From positions 1 to 56,276 of the forward strand of contig NZ_BCYU01000024.1 in the NCBI RefSeq assembly GCF_001598355.1: a stretch of 56,276 nucleotides of DNA, written 5' to 3'. The notes under the pieces were generated by a model, which saw only the letters and a list, made by a program, of their open reading frames with translations, did no database searches and was not told the origin of the DNA. This DNA is from Sphingomonas asaccharolytica NBRC 15499. Lineage in GTDB: Bacteria; Pseudomonadota; Alphaproteobacteria; Sphingomonadales; Sphingomonadaceae. The translations under genes were made by a program, and so were the position numbers. Below, piece by piece: positions 41,442 to 50,450 of this stretch (within the stretch, counting starts at the first letter, position 1; every line of letters starts with the position of its first letter).

Positions 41442-42535
41442 GCGACAACGCCCGGGAAGCGGATGCGCACCAGCTCGTCGATCGAGCAAGCGCGCTGCGT
41501 GATGCTATAAGCGGGGTTTGCTCGTTCGCTCGCTCGCTGGGCCGCGGTGCGGGCTAGATCGAGGTTGTTCAAATAGTACGCGACCTTTTCGGCGAGCTGC
41601 GCCGGCGTCGAAAAGACGTCGATTTCATTGCCGACGTTATACAATTCGCGCACTTCCTGATTGTCGATATGCAGCATGAAACCGCCATACGCTGGAATCT
41701 CGAACGTTCGGCGCGACACGAAATCCTCCCAGCCTGTTCTTGCGTGCGTGCCGAAATGTACCGCAAGGTTGATGCGACTGCGCGCGGCGAGCCTCGATAG
41801 GAAATCGCCGATCAACGGGTAGCCCAACACCTTCGACTCGAGCGGCGTGCCTCTCGCGATTTCCCAGCCGTTACCCACAACCAGCATACGAATAGCGGGC
41901 AGGCGAGCGGCGACCGCCTGAAGATAAGATAGTTTGTGCGGCGAGGCATTGCCGACGAAGCAAACGTCCCAGAGCATGTCAGCCGGCGCGTCGGTCTCGG
42001 CGGGCATCCCGACGCTGGAATAACCGTGATGCAGAAACACGACACGGTCACGCCCGGCGATCGCTGCCAGCGCATCTACCTGAAAGCTCTTGGTCGTCAC
42101 GATGAGATCGAAATGTGCGAATTTCTCTTCGGTCACGCCAGGATGATCGAAATGGTAATCGGGGTAATAGACCAACCGGACCACGCCCCTGCGGCCAAGT
42201 TCCTCAAGCGTGCGTGCCGTGATGAAATTGCCCTTCACGGTTAGCATGATCTTCGCGCCGATGCGCTCGACGGCTTCAATGATCGCGTTATTATAGCGTC
42301 GCAGGAAATAGGGTCGCAGCGCCCGCGCCGTCGCGCGATGCGGCAGCGAACGGCCGGCCGGATCGAATTCGCGCAGTTCCACGCCGTCGATGCGCCAATT
42401 GCAGGCACGCAACCCGCTGGCGAGATCGTAGCCAGTGGATCCGTACCATAATTCGGTAGCGGCAACGGCGTCGATTGGCGGCGCCCCACAGCTGGCGACC
42501 GATCGCGCGGCAAGGTCGGAGTCAGGCGCCGGCAT
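41438..42535 (-). CDS. CgeB-like glycosyltransferase, copy 2
   Basis: This is a 365-residue paralogue of the next gene, with the same blocks: YYPDYHFDHPGVTEEKF, CFVGNASPHKLSYL and TFEIPAYGGFMLHIDNQEVR then VFSTP. ATG 42535 overlaps the upstream gene stop by 14 bp. Duplication followed by divergence is likely; the two may add related sugars in consecutive steps. Confidence 0.87.
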   Translation of the reverse strand: MPAPDSDLAARSVASCGAPPIDAVAATELWYGSTGYDLASGLRACNWRIDGVELREFDPAGRSLPHRATARALRPYFLRRYNNAIIEAVERIGAKIMLTVKGNFITARTLEELGRRGVVRLVYYPDYHFDHPGVTEEKFAHFDLIVTTKSFQVDALAAIAGRDRVVFLHHGYSSVGMPAETDAPADMLWDVCFVGNASPHKLSYLQAVAARLPAIRMLVVGNGWEIARGTPLESKVLGYPLIGDFLSRLAARSRINLAVHFGTHARTGWEDFVSRRTFEIPAYGGFMLHIDNQEVRELYNVGNEIDVFSTPAQLAEKVAYYLNNLDLARTAAQRASERANPAYSITQRACSIDELVRIRFPGVVA

Positions 42536-43721
42536 AACGCAACGCCTCCTTCACGCCCGCGACGCTGCGCGCGATCGACAGTTCGTCAAATATCCTCCGC
42601 GACCGCACGCCCATCGCCGCCAACCGCGCGGGATCCTCGCCAATCTCGAGAACGATGTCGACCAGTCGTTCGATATTGCCACAGGGGAAGGACAGGGCAT
42701 TCTCACCCGGTCGCGCGACATCCGTCGCGCCCATTGCCCCGACCCGGTCGCTGAGGATCATAGGCAGGCCAACACAGGCGGCTTCTGAACAGATCAGGGG
42801 ATGCGGGTCGTGTTGCGACGGATGGACGAGGATGTCGCTCGCCGCATAGAGCGGAGGGAGCCTGTCGACATTGACGAACCCGGCGAAGATGGCGGGTAGG
42901 CTTTCAGCCTTGGCAGTGGCGCTTAGGGTGTTGGTTAGCTCGCCGTTGCCAAGAAACAGGGCGCGATAGCCAGTACGGTTGCGATCCTGAAGTACCTTCA
43001 GCGCTGCAATTAGGTCGTCGGGCCGTTTCCGGGCGGACAGCTTGCCGACGAATAGCAAGACCTTGCAGTCGTCGGGAATGCCTAGTTCAGCGCGAACCGC
43101 CGCGCGATGTCGCGCGCGATCGTGTGCCGCTGCGCGGAAGCTCGCTTCGTCGATCGTGAAGGGCGACCGGAAAATTGCTTCGTCCCTCGCGCCATAGTCG
43201 CGATAATGGTCTTCGTTTCGATCACCAACCGACAGGAAGGCGGTACAGGCGCCGTAGACCCGACGCACCAGGACTGACTTCGCAACTCGCTTCCACCACG
43301 CGCGGTGCTGCAGCTGTTCGCTGTCGCTGATCATCATCACCGGCACGCGATGTCGCCGCGCCCAGAATAGTGCGCGCAGCGGGTTCATCTGGGCATAACC
43401 GTAGATAATGATCGCGTCAGGCCTCGCCGCCGCGAGCCGCTCGGCCACGCGCGGACTGTTCATGCTCCAGAAACTGACCTGACGACCCTCGCGGCTATCC
43501 AGGAACTCATGCGAGTACCCAGCGAGCATGTCCATGTTCCAAGCGATCTCGGAACGCATTTCCTCGTCATAATAGGGCGTCACGCCAATAGGTGCACTGA
43601 AGATGACGTGGAGGTCGATTGACGCGTCTGCGGCAAGCGCGCGATAGAAACTGACGAAATGCTGAATCGGGTGCGATACCGCGACGACCAACCGGGTTCG
43701 GGCGGTGTTATCTCTTGCCAT
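42522..43721 (-). CDS. Glycosyltransferase, GT4 type
   Basis: This is a 399-residue GT-B enzyme. ATG 43721 (MARDNTARTRLVVAVSHPIQ) overlaps the FkbM stop by 14 bp; the 39-codon extension to 43838 lies in the FkbM gene. Donor-domain motifs: LLFVGKLSARKRPDDLIAAL and HPSQHDPHPLICSEAACVGL. It overlaps the next gene by 14 bp, like most junctions in this operon. The sugar is unknown. Confidence 0.9.
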   Translation of the reverse strand: MARDNTARTRLVVAVSHPIQHFVSFYRALAADASIDLHVIFSAPIGVTPYYDEEMRSEIAWNMDMLAGYSHEFLDSREGRQVSFWSMNSPRVAERLAAARPDAIIIYGYAQMNPLRALFWARRHRVPVMMISDSEQLQHRAWWKRVAKSVLVRRVYGACTAFLSVGDRNEDHYRDYGARDEAIFRSPFTIDEASFRAAAHDRARHRAAVRAELGIPDDCKVLLFVGKLSARKRPDDLIAALKVLQDRNRTGYRALFLGNGELTNTLSATAKAESLPAIFAGFVNVDRLPPLYAASDILVHPSQHDPHPLICSEAACVGLPMILSDRVGAMGATDVARPGENALSFPCGNIERLVDIVLEIGEDPARLAAMGVRSRRIFDELSIARSVAGVKEALRYAGA

Positions 43722-44490
43722 TGGCCACGTCTTCGATGTGGTCGAACACTGCGACGCAGCCGTAGCGGTCGATCTGCCGGAATGGGATTGCGCGGGGCAA
43801 CTCCTCGAGAAATGCCTCGTATCCGCCATAGCCGTCACGGTCGTGCGTCTCGATAATGATGCGTCGCGCCCGGGTCAGCGCTGCGGCATCCTCGCGCAGT
43901 ATTTGCCACTCGACGCCCTCTACGTCGCTGACCAGACAAAAGTCGTCGAATGCGTGATGCTCGATCAGCCCCGCAAGAGTGACGGCCGGCACCTCGATGG
44001 TCTCACCCGCTCTCTGGCTGTCGTCGATTCTGCCGCCGAGCGAGGTGGGACCGATCGCAAAGCGCACGCTATCGGTGCCGTAGGCGATTGCCACTTCCTC
44101 GACGACCACGTCACGCCGGCCATTCAACTCGAGATTGCGGCGCAGAATAGTTGCGAGACGTGGATCGGCCTCAACAACGACATGGCGGCGGCCTGGGTTG
44201 AGCAGCCCGCGGATGGTCGCGGTCATCACGCCGATGCTGCCACCGAGCTCGAGCGCATCTCGATCGCGCAAAAGATAGCGATGGACGAAACGATACTCCG
44301 CCGATTCGTAAGCGCCGAATAGCAAGGCGGCCTTTACTCCGTCATGAACCAGCGGGTCACTGGTGTCGACGGTTAGGCCGCGAAATGGAATCCGGTTGCC
44401 GAGAATGGTCGCCGCGAAACGGCCAACCGCAGGGCGGATCAGGGCAGCCCCGACAGCGCTGGCAACCTTGGCGCGAAGCGGCGTTCCCAT
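43708..44490 (-). CDS. FkbM family methyltransferase
   Basis: This is a 260-residue methyltransferase starting at ATG 44490 (a GTG directly before it is an alternative). The SAM-site motif reads ALELGGSIGVMTATI, with Glu-Leu-Gly-Gly-Ser in place of the usual Asp-Val-Gly-Ala-Asn, a divergent form of motif I. VVVEADPRLATILRRNL and LVSDVEGVEWQIL complete the domain. Position inside a glycosyltransferase operon suggests a sugar O-methyltransferase. The gap to the upstream gene is 72 bp, the largest in this operon. Confidence 0.82.
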   Translation of the reverse strand: MGTPLRAKVASAVGAALIRPAVGRFAATILGNRIPFRGLTVDTSDPLVHDGVKAALLFGAYESAEYRFVHRYLLRDRDALELGGSIGVMTATIRGLLNPGRRHVVVEADPRLATILRRNLELNGRRDVVVEEVAIAYGTDSVRFAIGPTSLGGRIDDSQRAGETIEVPAVTLAGLIEHHAFDDFCLVSDVEGVEWQILREDAAALTRARRIIIETHDRDGYGGYEAFLEELPRAIPFRQIDRYGCVAVFDHIEDVANGKR

Positions 44491-44562
44491 CACAGCAACC
44501 GCGAAAAAGCGACCGACACGGCACCGCTACCCAAATACGGCGCGAACCGGACCCCACTCGTG

Positions 44563-45744
44563 CTATGCAGCGCCATTACCAGCCTCCAAATTCCAGTCAT
44601 GCTCACTCGACAAGCGGTTGAACAGAGCGCTCAACTCTTCCGCCGCCCTGCTTTCGTGGACGAAGCGTTCCGCGACGCGTCGTGCGCCCTCGCGCCATAA
44701 ATCGCGTTGATCCGCGTCAAGCTCAGCGTAGCGATCGATCGCCGCGGCGAATGCCGCCGGGCGCATGTCGGCGAGGTCGAATCCGGCGCGGTCGGCTTTC
44801 AGCCCGCGCCAGGGCGTCCGGTCGCCTATAACTACCGGGGTGCCTGCGCACAGCGATTCGAAAATTGCATGGCCGAAATTCTCCGACCGCGAAGGCATAA
44901 ACATCAGATCCTGCGCTGCGAGCGCCCCGGGTACGGCATCATTGGCCAGTTCGCCGCCATGGCGTGCCGACACGTGGGCAGGGAGGGCGGCGATGATGGC
45001 TTGACACTGGGCCCAGTGCGAGGCGTCGCTGATCGGGCCGTAGATTGTGAAATCGACCGGCGTTTGAACCAGTCGCAGCGCTTCAAGTGCTAGATCGAGC
45101 CCCTTGACGGGCGAGATTCGTCCGACGAACGTAGCGCGCAGGGGCCCGCCCTTCGCGGAGGGCCGGTGTGGCGGCAATGGGAAAGTCGGCCGCAGATTTG
45201 TTATGCGCACGACCCGGTTGGCCGGGAAAGCGGCACGGACGTCGCGTTCCTCCTCGTCACTGGTAGTGTGGAAGACAACGCTGCGTACCAGCCCTAACCG
45301 CGACACCAACCCGCGATAGAGCGATTTTCGAATGGCGTTCAAGCCGAGCGCACCAGACGAGAACTCGCCGCGCGGCGATAGCACGACAGGATTGCGCGGC
45401 ACTTTGCCGAACCGACGCGCCATCAACAACGGAATGGTGAATTCCTTGTCGAAAAAACTGTTGGTGAACACGATGTCGTGTGGGGTTTCGCGCAACAGCC
45501 GGGCAAGCCCGGTCGCGCCGCGCGGGCCGACAGGGAGATAATGAATCTTCGCCCACCCGAGATCCCTCCAGCCGTTGCTCGGCGCCAGTGGCTCAACCGC
45601 TCCGAACGCACGGTCGCGCGCAAGGAGCAGAAAGTCGAAACGGTCGGCAAGCGTCTCGCACATCGCCTTGACGCTCAAGTTGGGGCCGGCAGATTCGTGA
45701 CCGGGCCAGAACGCGCCGATCAGTACGACAACGCGGGGCTTCAC
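44563..45744 (-). CDS. Glycosyltransferase, GT4 type
   Basis: This is a 393-residue GT-B enzyme. GTG 45744 overlaps the upstream stop as GTGA and begins with VKPRVVVLIGAFWPGHESAG; the longer frame to 46011 lies in the neighbour. Donor domain: ATFVGRISPVKGLDLALEAL and SRSENFGHAIFESLCAGTPV with the E-x7-E motif. Family clear; linkage not predictable. Confidence 0.9.
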   Translation of the reverse strand: MKPRVVVLIGAFWPGHESAGPNLSVKAMCETLADRFDFLLLARDRAFGAVEPLAPSNGWRDLGWAKIHYLPVGPRGATGLARLLRETPHDIVFTNSFFDKEFTIPLLMARRFGKVPRNPVVLSPRGEFSSGALGLNAIRKSLYRGLVSRLGLVRSVVFHTTSDEEERDVRAAFPANRVVRITNLRPTFPLPPHRPSAKGGPLRATFVGRISPVKGLDLALEALRLVQTPVDFTIYGPISDASHWAQCQAIIAALPAHVSARHGGELANDAVPGALAAQDLMFMPSRSENFGHAIFESLCAGTPVVIGDRTPWRGLKADRAGFDLADMRPAAFAAAIDRYAELDADQRDLWREGARRVAERFVHESRAAEELSALFNRLSSEHDWNLEAGNGAA

Positions 45745-46661
45745 TTGGGACGCCCGGGCAGCAATTCGGTGAAGCCGTAGCGCTCGGCCAGCCATTGCGG
45801 CAACGATTCCTCGCCATGCGCAGCGATCTGCCTTTCGGCCTCGTCGATTTTGGCGTCTATGAGCATAAAAAACCAGAAACCGTGGAGAAAATGCCACACG
45901 AACCCCTGGCATCCGTCGAGAAAGCCAAGGCGCACAAAAAAGCGATAGTTGAAGTAGAGCCACGAGCGCAGGTAGAGTGGCGTGCGTCCGAAGACCTTCT
46001 CGCGCAGCCAACGCTTGGTGCGTGCCTTACGGTCGGCGGGCATTGGCTCGGTGGGGATCAGGCCGATGCGACGGCCCACGAAGTCGACCATATGGCGAGT
46101 CGCGTAGCGATTGTGCTTGTCGGTCCAGGCGCCAATCGTTTGCAGGTTCTCGTCGACGAAATCGCCACGCACGAAGAGTATCGCATCGCCGTGAGTCAAC
46201 TGCAGATGCTCGTCCATCCAGCGCTGCTCCACCCGCGCCGCGCCGGTGCGAAACAGGCGGAGCAGGAACACCGGGTAATAGGTGCCCCAGCGGATCCAGC
46301 GGCCACGAAAGATCATCTTTCGCCGAAACATGACTCCGGTCGTCCGGGCGTCGAGGGTGGGCAAGCGTTCCTTGATCTCCGCGACCAGCGCCGGCTCAAA
46401 ATATTCGTCCGCGTCGACTCGGATGATCCACTCAGTTGCGATCGGAATGGTGTCGAGCGCCCATTGGAACTGTTCAGCTTGGTTGATGAAAGCACGGCTG
46501 TGGACCTCCGCTCCAGCCGCGCGTGCGATCGCAACCGTGTTGTCCTCCGAGAAACTGTCCAAGACGATGATCTTTGCGCACCAGCGCTGGAGCCGATCGA
46601 TGCAGCGGCCAATATGAAGCGTCTCATTATGGGTAAGGACGATCGCGGTAATGTCGGTCAC
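45741..46661 (-). CDS. Glycosyltransferase, GT2 type (WaaE/KdtX-like)
   Basis: This is a 306-residue GT-A enzyme. GTG 46661 lies 4 bp after the oxidoreductase stop. N-terminal ITAIVLTHNETLHIGRCIDR, DSFSEDNT and the metal site RVDADEYFEP are visible. The C-terminal region with amphipathic aromatic helices (LYLRSWLYFNYRFFVRLGFL) suggests membrane association, as in the LPS core beta-glucosyltransferase group. The exact reaction is unknown. Confidence 0.9.
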   Translation of the reverse strand: MTDITAIVLTHNETLHIGRCIDRLQRWCAKIIVLDSFSEDNTVAIARAAGAEVHSRAFINQAEQFQWALDTIPIATEWIIRVDADEYFEPALVAEIKERLPTLDARTTGVMFRRKMIFRGRWIRWGTYYPVFLLRLFRTGAARVEQRWMDEHLQLTHGDAILFVRGDFVDENLQTIGAWTDKHNRYATRHMVDFVGRRIGLIPTEPMPADRKARTKRWLREKVFGRTPLYLRSWLYFNYRFFVRLGFLDGCQGFVWHFLHGFWFFMLIDAKIDEAERQIAAHGEESLPQWLAERYGFTELLPGRPK

Positions 46662-46665
46662 GGCG

Positions 46666-48762
46666 TCAGTCCACGCCTGCGATATCCAGGGTCGCGGCGC
46701 TGACCGCGATCAGCTCGTCGAGCGGGATCGGCGGCGGGGCACCATCGCGCGCCGCGGCATAGAAGGCCTTGACCAGCCCGGCCTGGCCCTTGTCCTGCGC
46801 CGAGGCAGACTTAGTGGTCGTCTTGCCGCCGCGCGTGATGTGGAGCTTGCGGAAATCGTCGAGCCGGATGACGAGGCCGCTGGCGAACACTTCGAGATAT
46901 TCCTTGGGCAGCGACGAATCGCCGAGCGAGGAATAGAGGATGGTGCCGGTCGATCCGTCGGCGAAGCGCAGCACTGCGGAGACGGTGTCGCTCACGCCGT
47001 CGGGGCTGAACGACTCGATGGCGACCGGCGGGCCGCCGGCGAGGAAGGTCAGGGCGTCGACGAAATGGCAAGCCTCGCCCGCGATCCGCCCGCCGCCTTC
47101 GCTGCCGTGCAGCCAGCTATCGCCCGGCACATGCCCGGCATTGATCCGATAATGCATCGCGATCGGCCCGCCGCGATTGGCGAGCGCGGCCTTGGCTTCG
47201 ACCATCATCGGGGCGAAGCGGCGGTTGAAGCCGACCGTCAGGACGCCGGGGGCGGCTGTGGCCGCCGCCTGGACCTCGGCGAGTTGATCGAGAGTCAGCG
47301 CCAGCGGCTTTTCGACGAAGACATGCTTGCCGGCGTCGAGCGCCTCGACCGCCAGCCGCGCATGGCTGTCGTGGCGCGTGGCGATGAACACGCAATCGGT
47401 ATCGGCGTCGCCGAGTACCGCCTGCGGATCGGTTGCGGCGTGGGCGAAGCCCTGGCGTTCGGCGGCGTCGTGCGCGGACAGACCGGTCGAAGTGACGACC
47501 GTGGTCAGCCGCTCATTACCGGCTTTCTTGAGCGCGGGGAGCAGCACCGATTTGGCGTAATTGCCGAAGCCGATGAAGCCGGTGCCGCGGCTGGTGGCAG
47601 TCGAGACTTTCTTACCCGCGACCGGGATCGAGCGCTCGATCGGGGCGGGGGTGTCGGAATAGGTCAGCAGGATGGCGAGATAGGGCTCGTCGCCGTCCAT
47701 CAATTTGTAGGCAGCTTCGGCCTGCTCGATAGGGAAGCGGTGCGTGACGAGCTTGAGCGGCGTCACGCGTCCCTCGGCGACCAGTTCGAGAAACGCCTGC
47801 ATGTTGCGCTGCTCGGTCCAGCGAACATAAGCGAGCGGGTAATCATGACCTTCGAGTTCGTAAGCCGCGTCGTGGCGCCCGGGGCCGTAGGACATCGATA
47901 GGCGCAGATCGAGCTCGCGCTTGTAATAAGGCTCGCGGTCGATCTCCATGCCGGTCAGTCCGACCATCACGACGCGGCCTTTCATCCGGCTGATCTCGGC
48001 GGCCTGGTTGGGCGGGGCGGACGATTTGCTCGAGGCGGTGACGATCACCGCGTCGGCGCCATAACCGTCGGTGAAGCCGCGCACCGCGTCGTCCAACGCC
48101 TCGCTGACCGCGACATCGGCGCCCATCTCGAGCGCGAGCTTGGCGCGCGCCGGATTGGGATCGAAACCGAGCACGCGGCAGCCATTGGCCTTGAGCAATT
48201 GCACGGTGAGCTGGCCGATCAGCCCCAGTCCCATGACGACGACGCGCTCGCCCAAGGTCGGGTTGGCTACGCGCACGCCCTGGAGCGCGATCGCGCCGAT
48301 CGTGACGAAGCTCGCGGCCTCGTCATCGACGCCTGTCGGGATGCGCACCGACAGGTTCTTGGGCACGGCATTATATTCGGCGTGGTTGGCGACGGCGGCG
48401 CCCGCACAAGCAATACGGTCGCCCACGGTATAGCCGCCGCCATCTTTGCCCGCCTCGACGACAATGCCGGCGAGCGAATAGCCGAGCGGGATTGGCGTAT
48501 CGAGCTTGGCGAACACCTTCTGCACCGTCGGCAGCAGGCCTTCGTTTCGGACCTTCTGCAGTGTTTTCCGCACGAGGTCCGGGCGCGCCATCGCCTTGCC
48601 CGCCAGGCTCGACCGCGCGAGATCGATGATCTGCTTCTCGGTGCCTGCGCTGATCAGCGACACGCGCGTCGCGACGAGGTTGCGCCCGCCGCCGGCGCGC
48701 GGCACGGGCGCGTCGATCAGGCGGAGCACCCCGCTTCGGTAATTCTGTTCGACTTGTTTCAC
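46666..48762 (-). CDS. Bi-domain oxidoreductase: zinc-type dehydrogenase + Gfo/Idh/MocA
   Basis: This is a 698-residue fusion. The N-terminal part (about 1-370) is a medium-chain dehydrogenase with VVMGLGLIGQLTVQLLKANG as its nucleotide site; the C-terminal part (about 390-698) is a Gfo/Idh/MocA oxidoreductase (GFIGFGNYAKSVLLPALKKA, EKPLALTLDQL). Such fusions are regular partners of heparinase II/III-family genes in capsule and EPS loci. It probably oxidises or reduces a sugar or sugar nucleotide. It overlaps the heparinase-like gene by 4 bp. Confidence 0.9.
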   Translation of the reverse strand: MKQVEQNYRSGVLRLIDAPVPRAGGGRNLVATRVSLISAGTEKQIIDLARSSLAGKAMARPDLVRKTLQKVRNEGLLPTVQKVFAKLDTPIPLGYSLAGIVVEAGKDGGGYTVGDRIACAGAAVANHAEYNAVPKNLSVRIPTGVDDEAASFVTIGAIALQGVRVANPTLGERVVVMGLGLIGQLTVQLLKANGCRVLGFDPNPARAKLALEMGADVAVSEALDDAVRGFTDGYGADAVIVTASSKSSAPPNQAAEISRMKGRVVMVGLTGMEIDREPYYKRELDLRLSMSYGPGRHDAAYELEGHDYPLAYVRWTEQRNMQAFLELVAEGRVTPLKLVTHRFPIEQAEAAYKLMDGDEPYLAILLTYSDTPAPIERSIPVAGKKVSTATSRGTGFIGFGNYAKSVLLPALKKAGNERLTTVVTSTGLSAHDAAERQGFAHAATDPQAVLGDADTDCVFIATRHDSHARLAVEALDAGKHVFVEKPLALTLDQLAEVQAAATAAPGVLTVGFNRRFAPMMVEAKAALANRGGPIAMHYRINAGHVPGDSWLHGSEGGGRIAGEACHFVDALTFLAGGPPVAIESFSPDGVSDTVSAVLRFADGSTGTILYSSLGDSSLPKEYLEVFASGLVIRLDDFRKLHITRGGKTTTKSASAQDKGQAGLVKAFYAAARDGAPPPIPLDELIAVSAATLDIAGVD

Positions 48763-50450
48763 GAATTTCCCGGAGAGCCGTTATTGGTGCGCCGCAACAC
48801 AAAGCTGGCTTCAAAGCATCCGGGAGGCAGAGTCAAGGATATGCGGTGAGTAGCAACAGAATGTCCCATGTCCGGCGACCAAGTGGCAGCAACAATCGTC
48901 AGCGGTGCTGAGGCTTCAACGGACAGGCGCCGGCTGTCGAGCTCAATCGCCGCGCGGATGCCGTCGAGGGCGACGGTGCAATCGGGGTGAAGTAGCAGCC
49001 CCGTGCTTCCCTCGCGCCATTCGCGCGCCTTGACGCGATCGGTGATCGTCACCGTATCGCCGCGGGTCTCGACCCGGCGATGTACTATCGGGCCTCCGGG
49101 CAAGCTGGCATAGCCGTCATGCCATCCTTCGATTACGAAACCGTCGGCAAACACGTCATGCGTCGTCACCACGACTTGGGGTCGCCGTCCACATCGGAAT
49201 GCGCCGAAGAAATCCGCCTGATCACCTCCTACGAGGCTGAGAACGTTGTGACTCGCGGCCGATCGCGACGCAGTGCGCTCAGGCCCGGCGACGTAGCGCT
49301 CGACGCCGCGGTCGACGATTAAGCGGTGACCGTCGATCGATAGTTCGACGCTGCCGATGTCGCCATGGGCGTGCGCCGGAAGATCGTCAGGGCCTATCCG
49401 TCCCATGTCGACGACGACATAATCGGCATCCTTTCGATAGCCGAAATAACCAGCGTTGGGCAGCGCGAACGCACCGCTGACGCGCGCCCTGCTCCGACCG
49501 GAGACCGCTTCGTACGCATCGAGACAGGCGTCCGGCGAATACGCCATGGTCAATCCGGCGTCGTTGAACTCGGCGACAAAACCGTCGGGATGCGTGAGCA
49601 GTGGGATTACGGCGGCCATTCGGGTCAAGGCACTGTCAAGTGCGCCACCGAGCGGATCGCAATCGAGCGCGTGGCGCATCTCTATTAGATCGGCGAATAC
49701 TTGGCAGTGGTAGGAAGGCGACCGCTCGTAGTGCATGCCATCGGGGAGCACCTGCCGCGGCAACTCCCGACTCAGCAAGCGGATCGCCAACGCGCGCCAT
49801 CGGACTGCGAGCGGTCCGTCGAAGAATGCTGATCCCCAGGCGAGCGCCTTGATGTTCTTGATCAGGTGGTTGCCGCCGATGTCGCGCTCGAGGTTTTCTT
49901 CGAGGAAAAGCAGCTGACCAGCGAGCGAGTCAGTAATCGCGCGGGGCGCTGCTCCGTTTAGCGCGATCGTCTGCATCCAAACAACGACACGTAGTGACAC
50001 TGCGTAGCTGTTCCAAGCATCGCGCCAGTAACCCCGTCGATAGGGCGGGTTGGCCGCGATCCATTGCTCGATGAGGCTGTAGGCGTCGGTGGCGCCAAGT
50101 TCCTCAAGATACTCCATGTAATGGAGGTTCATTCGCCACAATTGCTCGCGGGGTGAACGTTGCGGCTGATCCCAGTCGAGCGTCGCGGAAAAGCTGTGCG
50201 AGTGCGCGAGGAAGGTAAGGGTCCAACCCGTGCCGGTGCGCTCGATCATCCCGTGGCGCGGCGCAAACAATGGTGCCGGCGGGCTTGCGGAAAGGCGAAG
50301 CTGTGCTTCACTGGGCAAAGTGAGCGCCGGCGGACATCGCTCGCGCCATCGTCGCCGAGCCTCGAGTCGCAACCGGGCGAGGATCTGGCGGGGAGGAATG
50401 TGCCGTACGAACGCGGCGCGCCGCGAAAGCCAGGCGAGCGCGCCGCTCAC
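48759..50450 (-). CDS. Heparinase II/III family protein
   Basis: This is a 563-residue protein with an N-terminal alpha-toroid part (WRMNLHYMEYLEELGATDAY, NPPYRRGYWRDAWNSYAV) and a C-terminal beta-sandwich Hepar_II_III domain (LPAHAHGDIGSVELSIDGHR, VDRGVERYVAGPERTASRSA). No clear signal peptide is seen, so cytoplasmic or non-classical export is open. Lyases of this family cleave uronic-acid-containing polysaccharides, and this locus makes uronic acids, but inside biosynthesis operons its exact job is unknown. Both ends overlap neighbours by 4 bp. Confidence 0.88.
   Translation of the reverse strand: MSGALAWLSRRAAFVRHIPPRQILARLRLEARRRWRERCPPALTLPSEAQLRLSASPPAPLFAPRHGMIERTGTGWTLTFLAHSHSFSATLDWDQPQRSPREQLWRMNLHYMEYLEELGATDAYSLIEQWIAANPPYRRGYWRDAWNSYAVSLRVVVWMQTIALNGAAPRAITDSLAGQLLFLEENLERDIGGNHLIKNIKALAWGSAFFDGPLAVRWRALAIRLLSRELPRQVLPDGMHYERSPSYHCQVFADLIEMRHALDCDPLGGALDSALTRMAAVIPLLTHPDGFVAEFNDAGLTMAYSPDACLDAYEAVSGRSRARVSGAFALPNAGYFGYRKDADYVVVDMGRIGPDDLPAHAHGDIGSVELSIDGHRLIVDRGVERYVAGPERTASRSAASHNVLSLVGGDQADFFGAFRCGRRPQVVVTTHDVFADGFVIEGWHDGYASLPGGPIVHRRVETRGDTVTITDRVKAREWREGSTGLLLHPDCTVALDGIRAAIELDSRRLSVEASAPLTIVAATWSPDMGHSVATHRISLTLPPGCFEASFVLRRTNNGSPGNS

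Noticed and set aside
46651..47901. 416-codon plus-strand frame opposite the bi-domain oxidoreductase
   Set aside because: It is an Arg/Asp/Gly-rich shadow frame of the oxidoreductase, without start signal or homology pattern.
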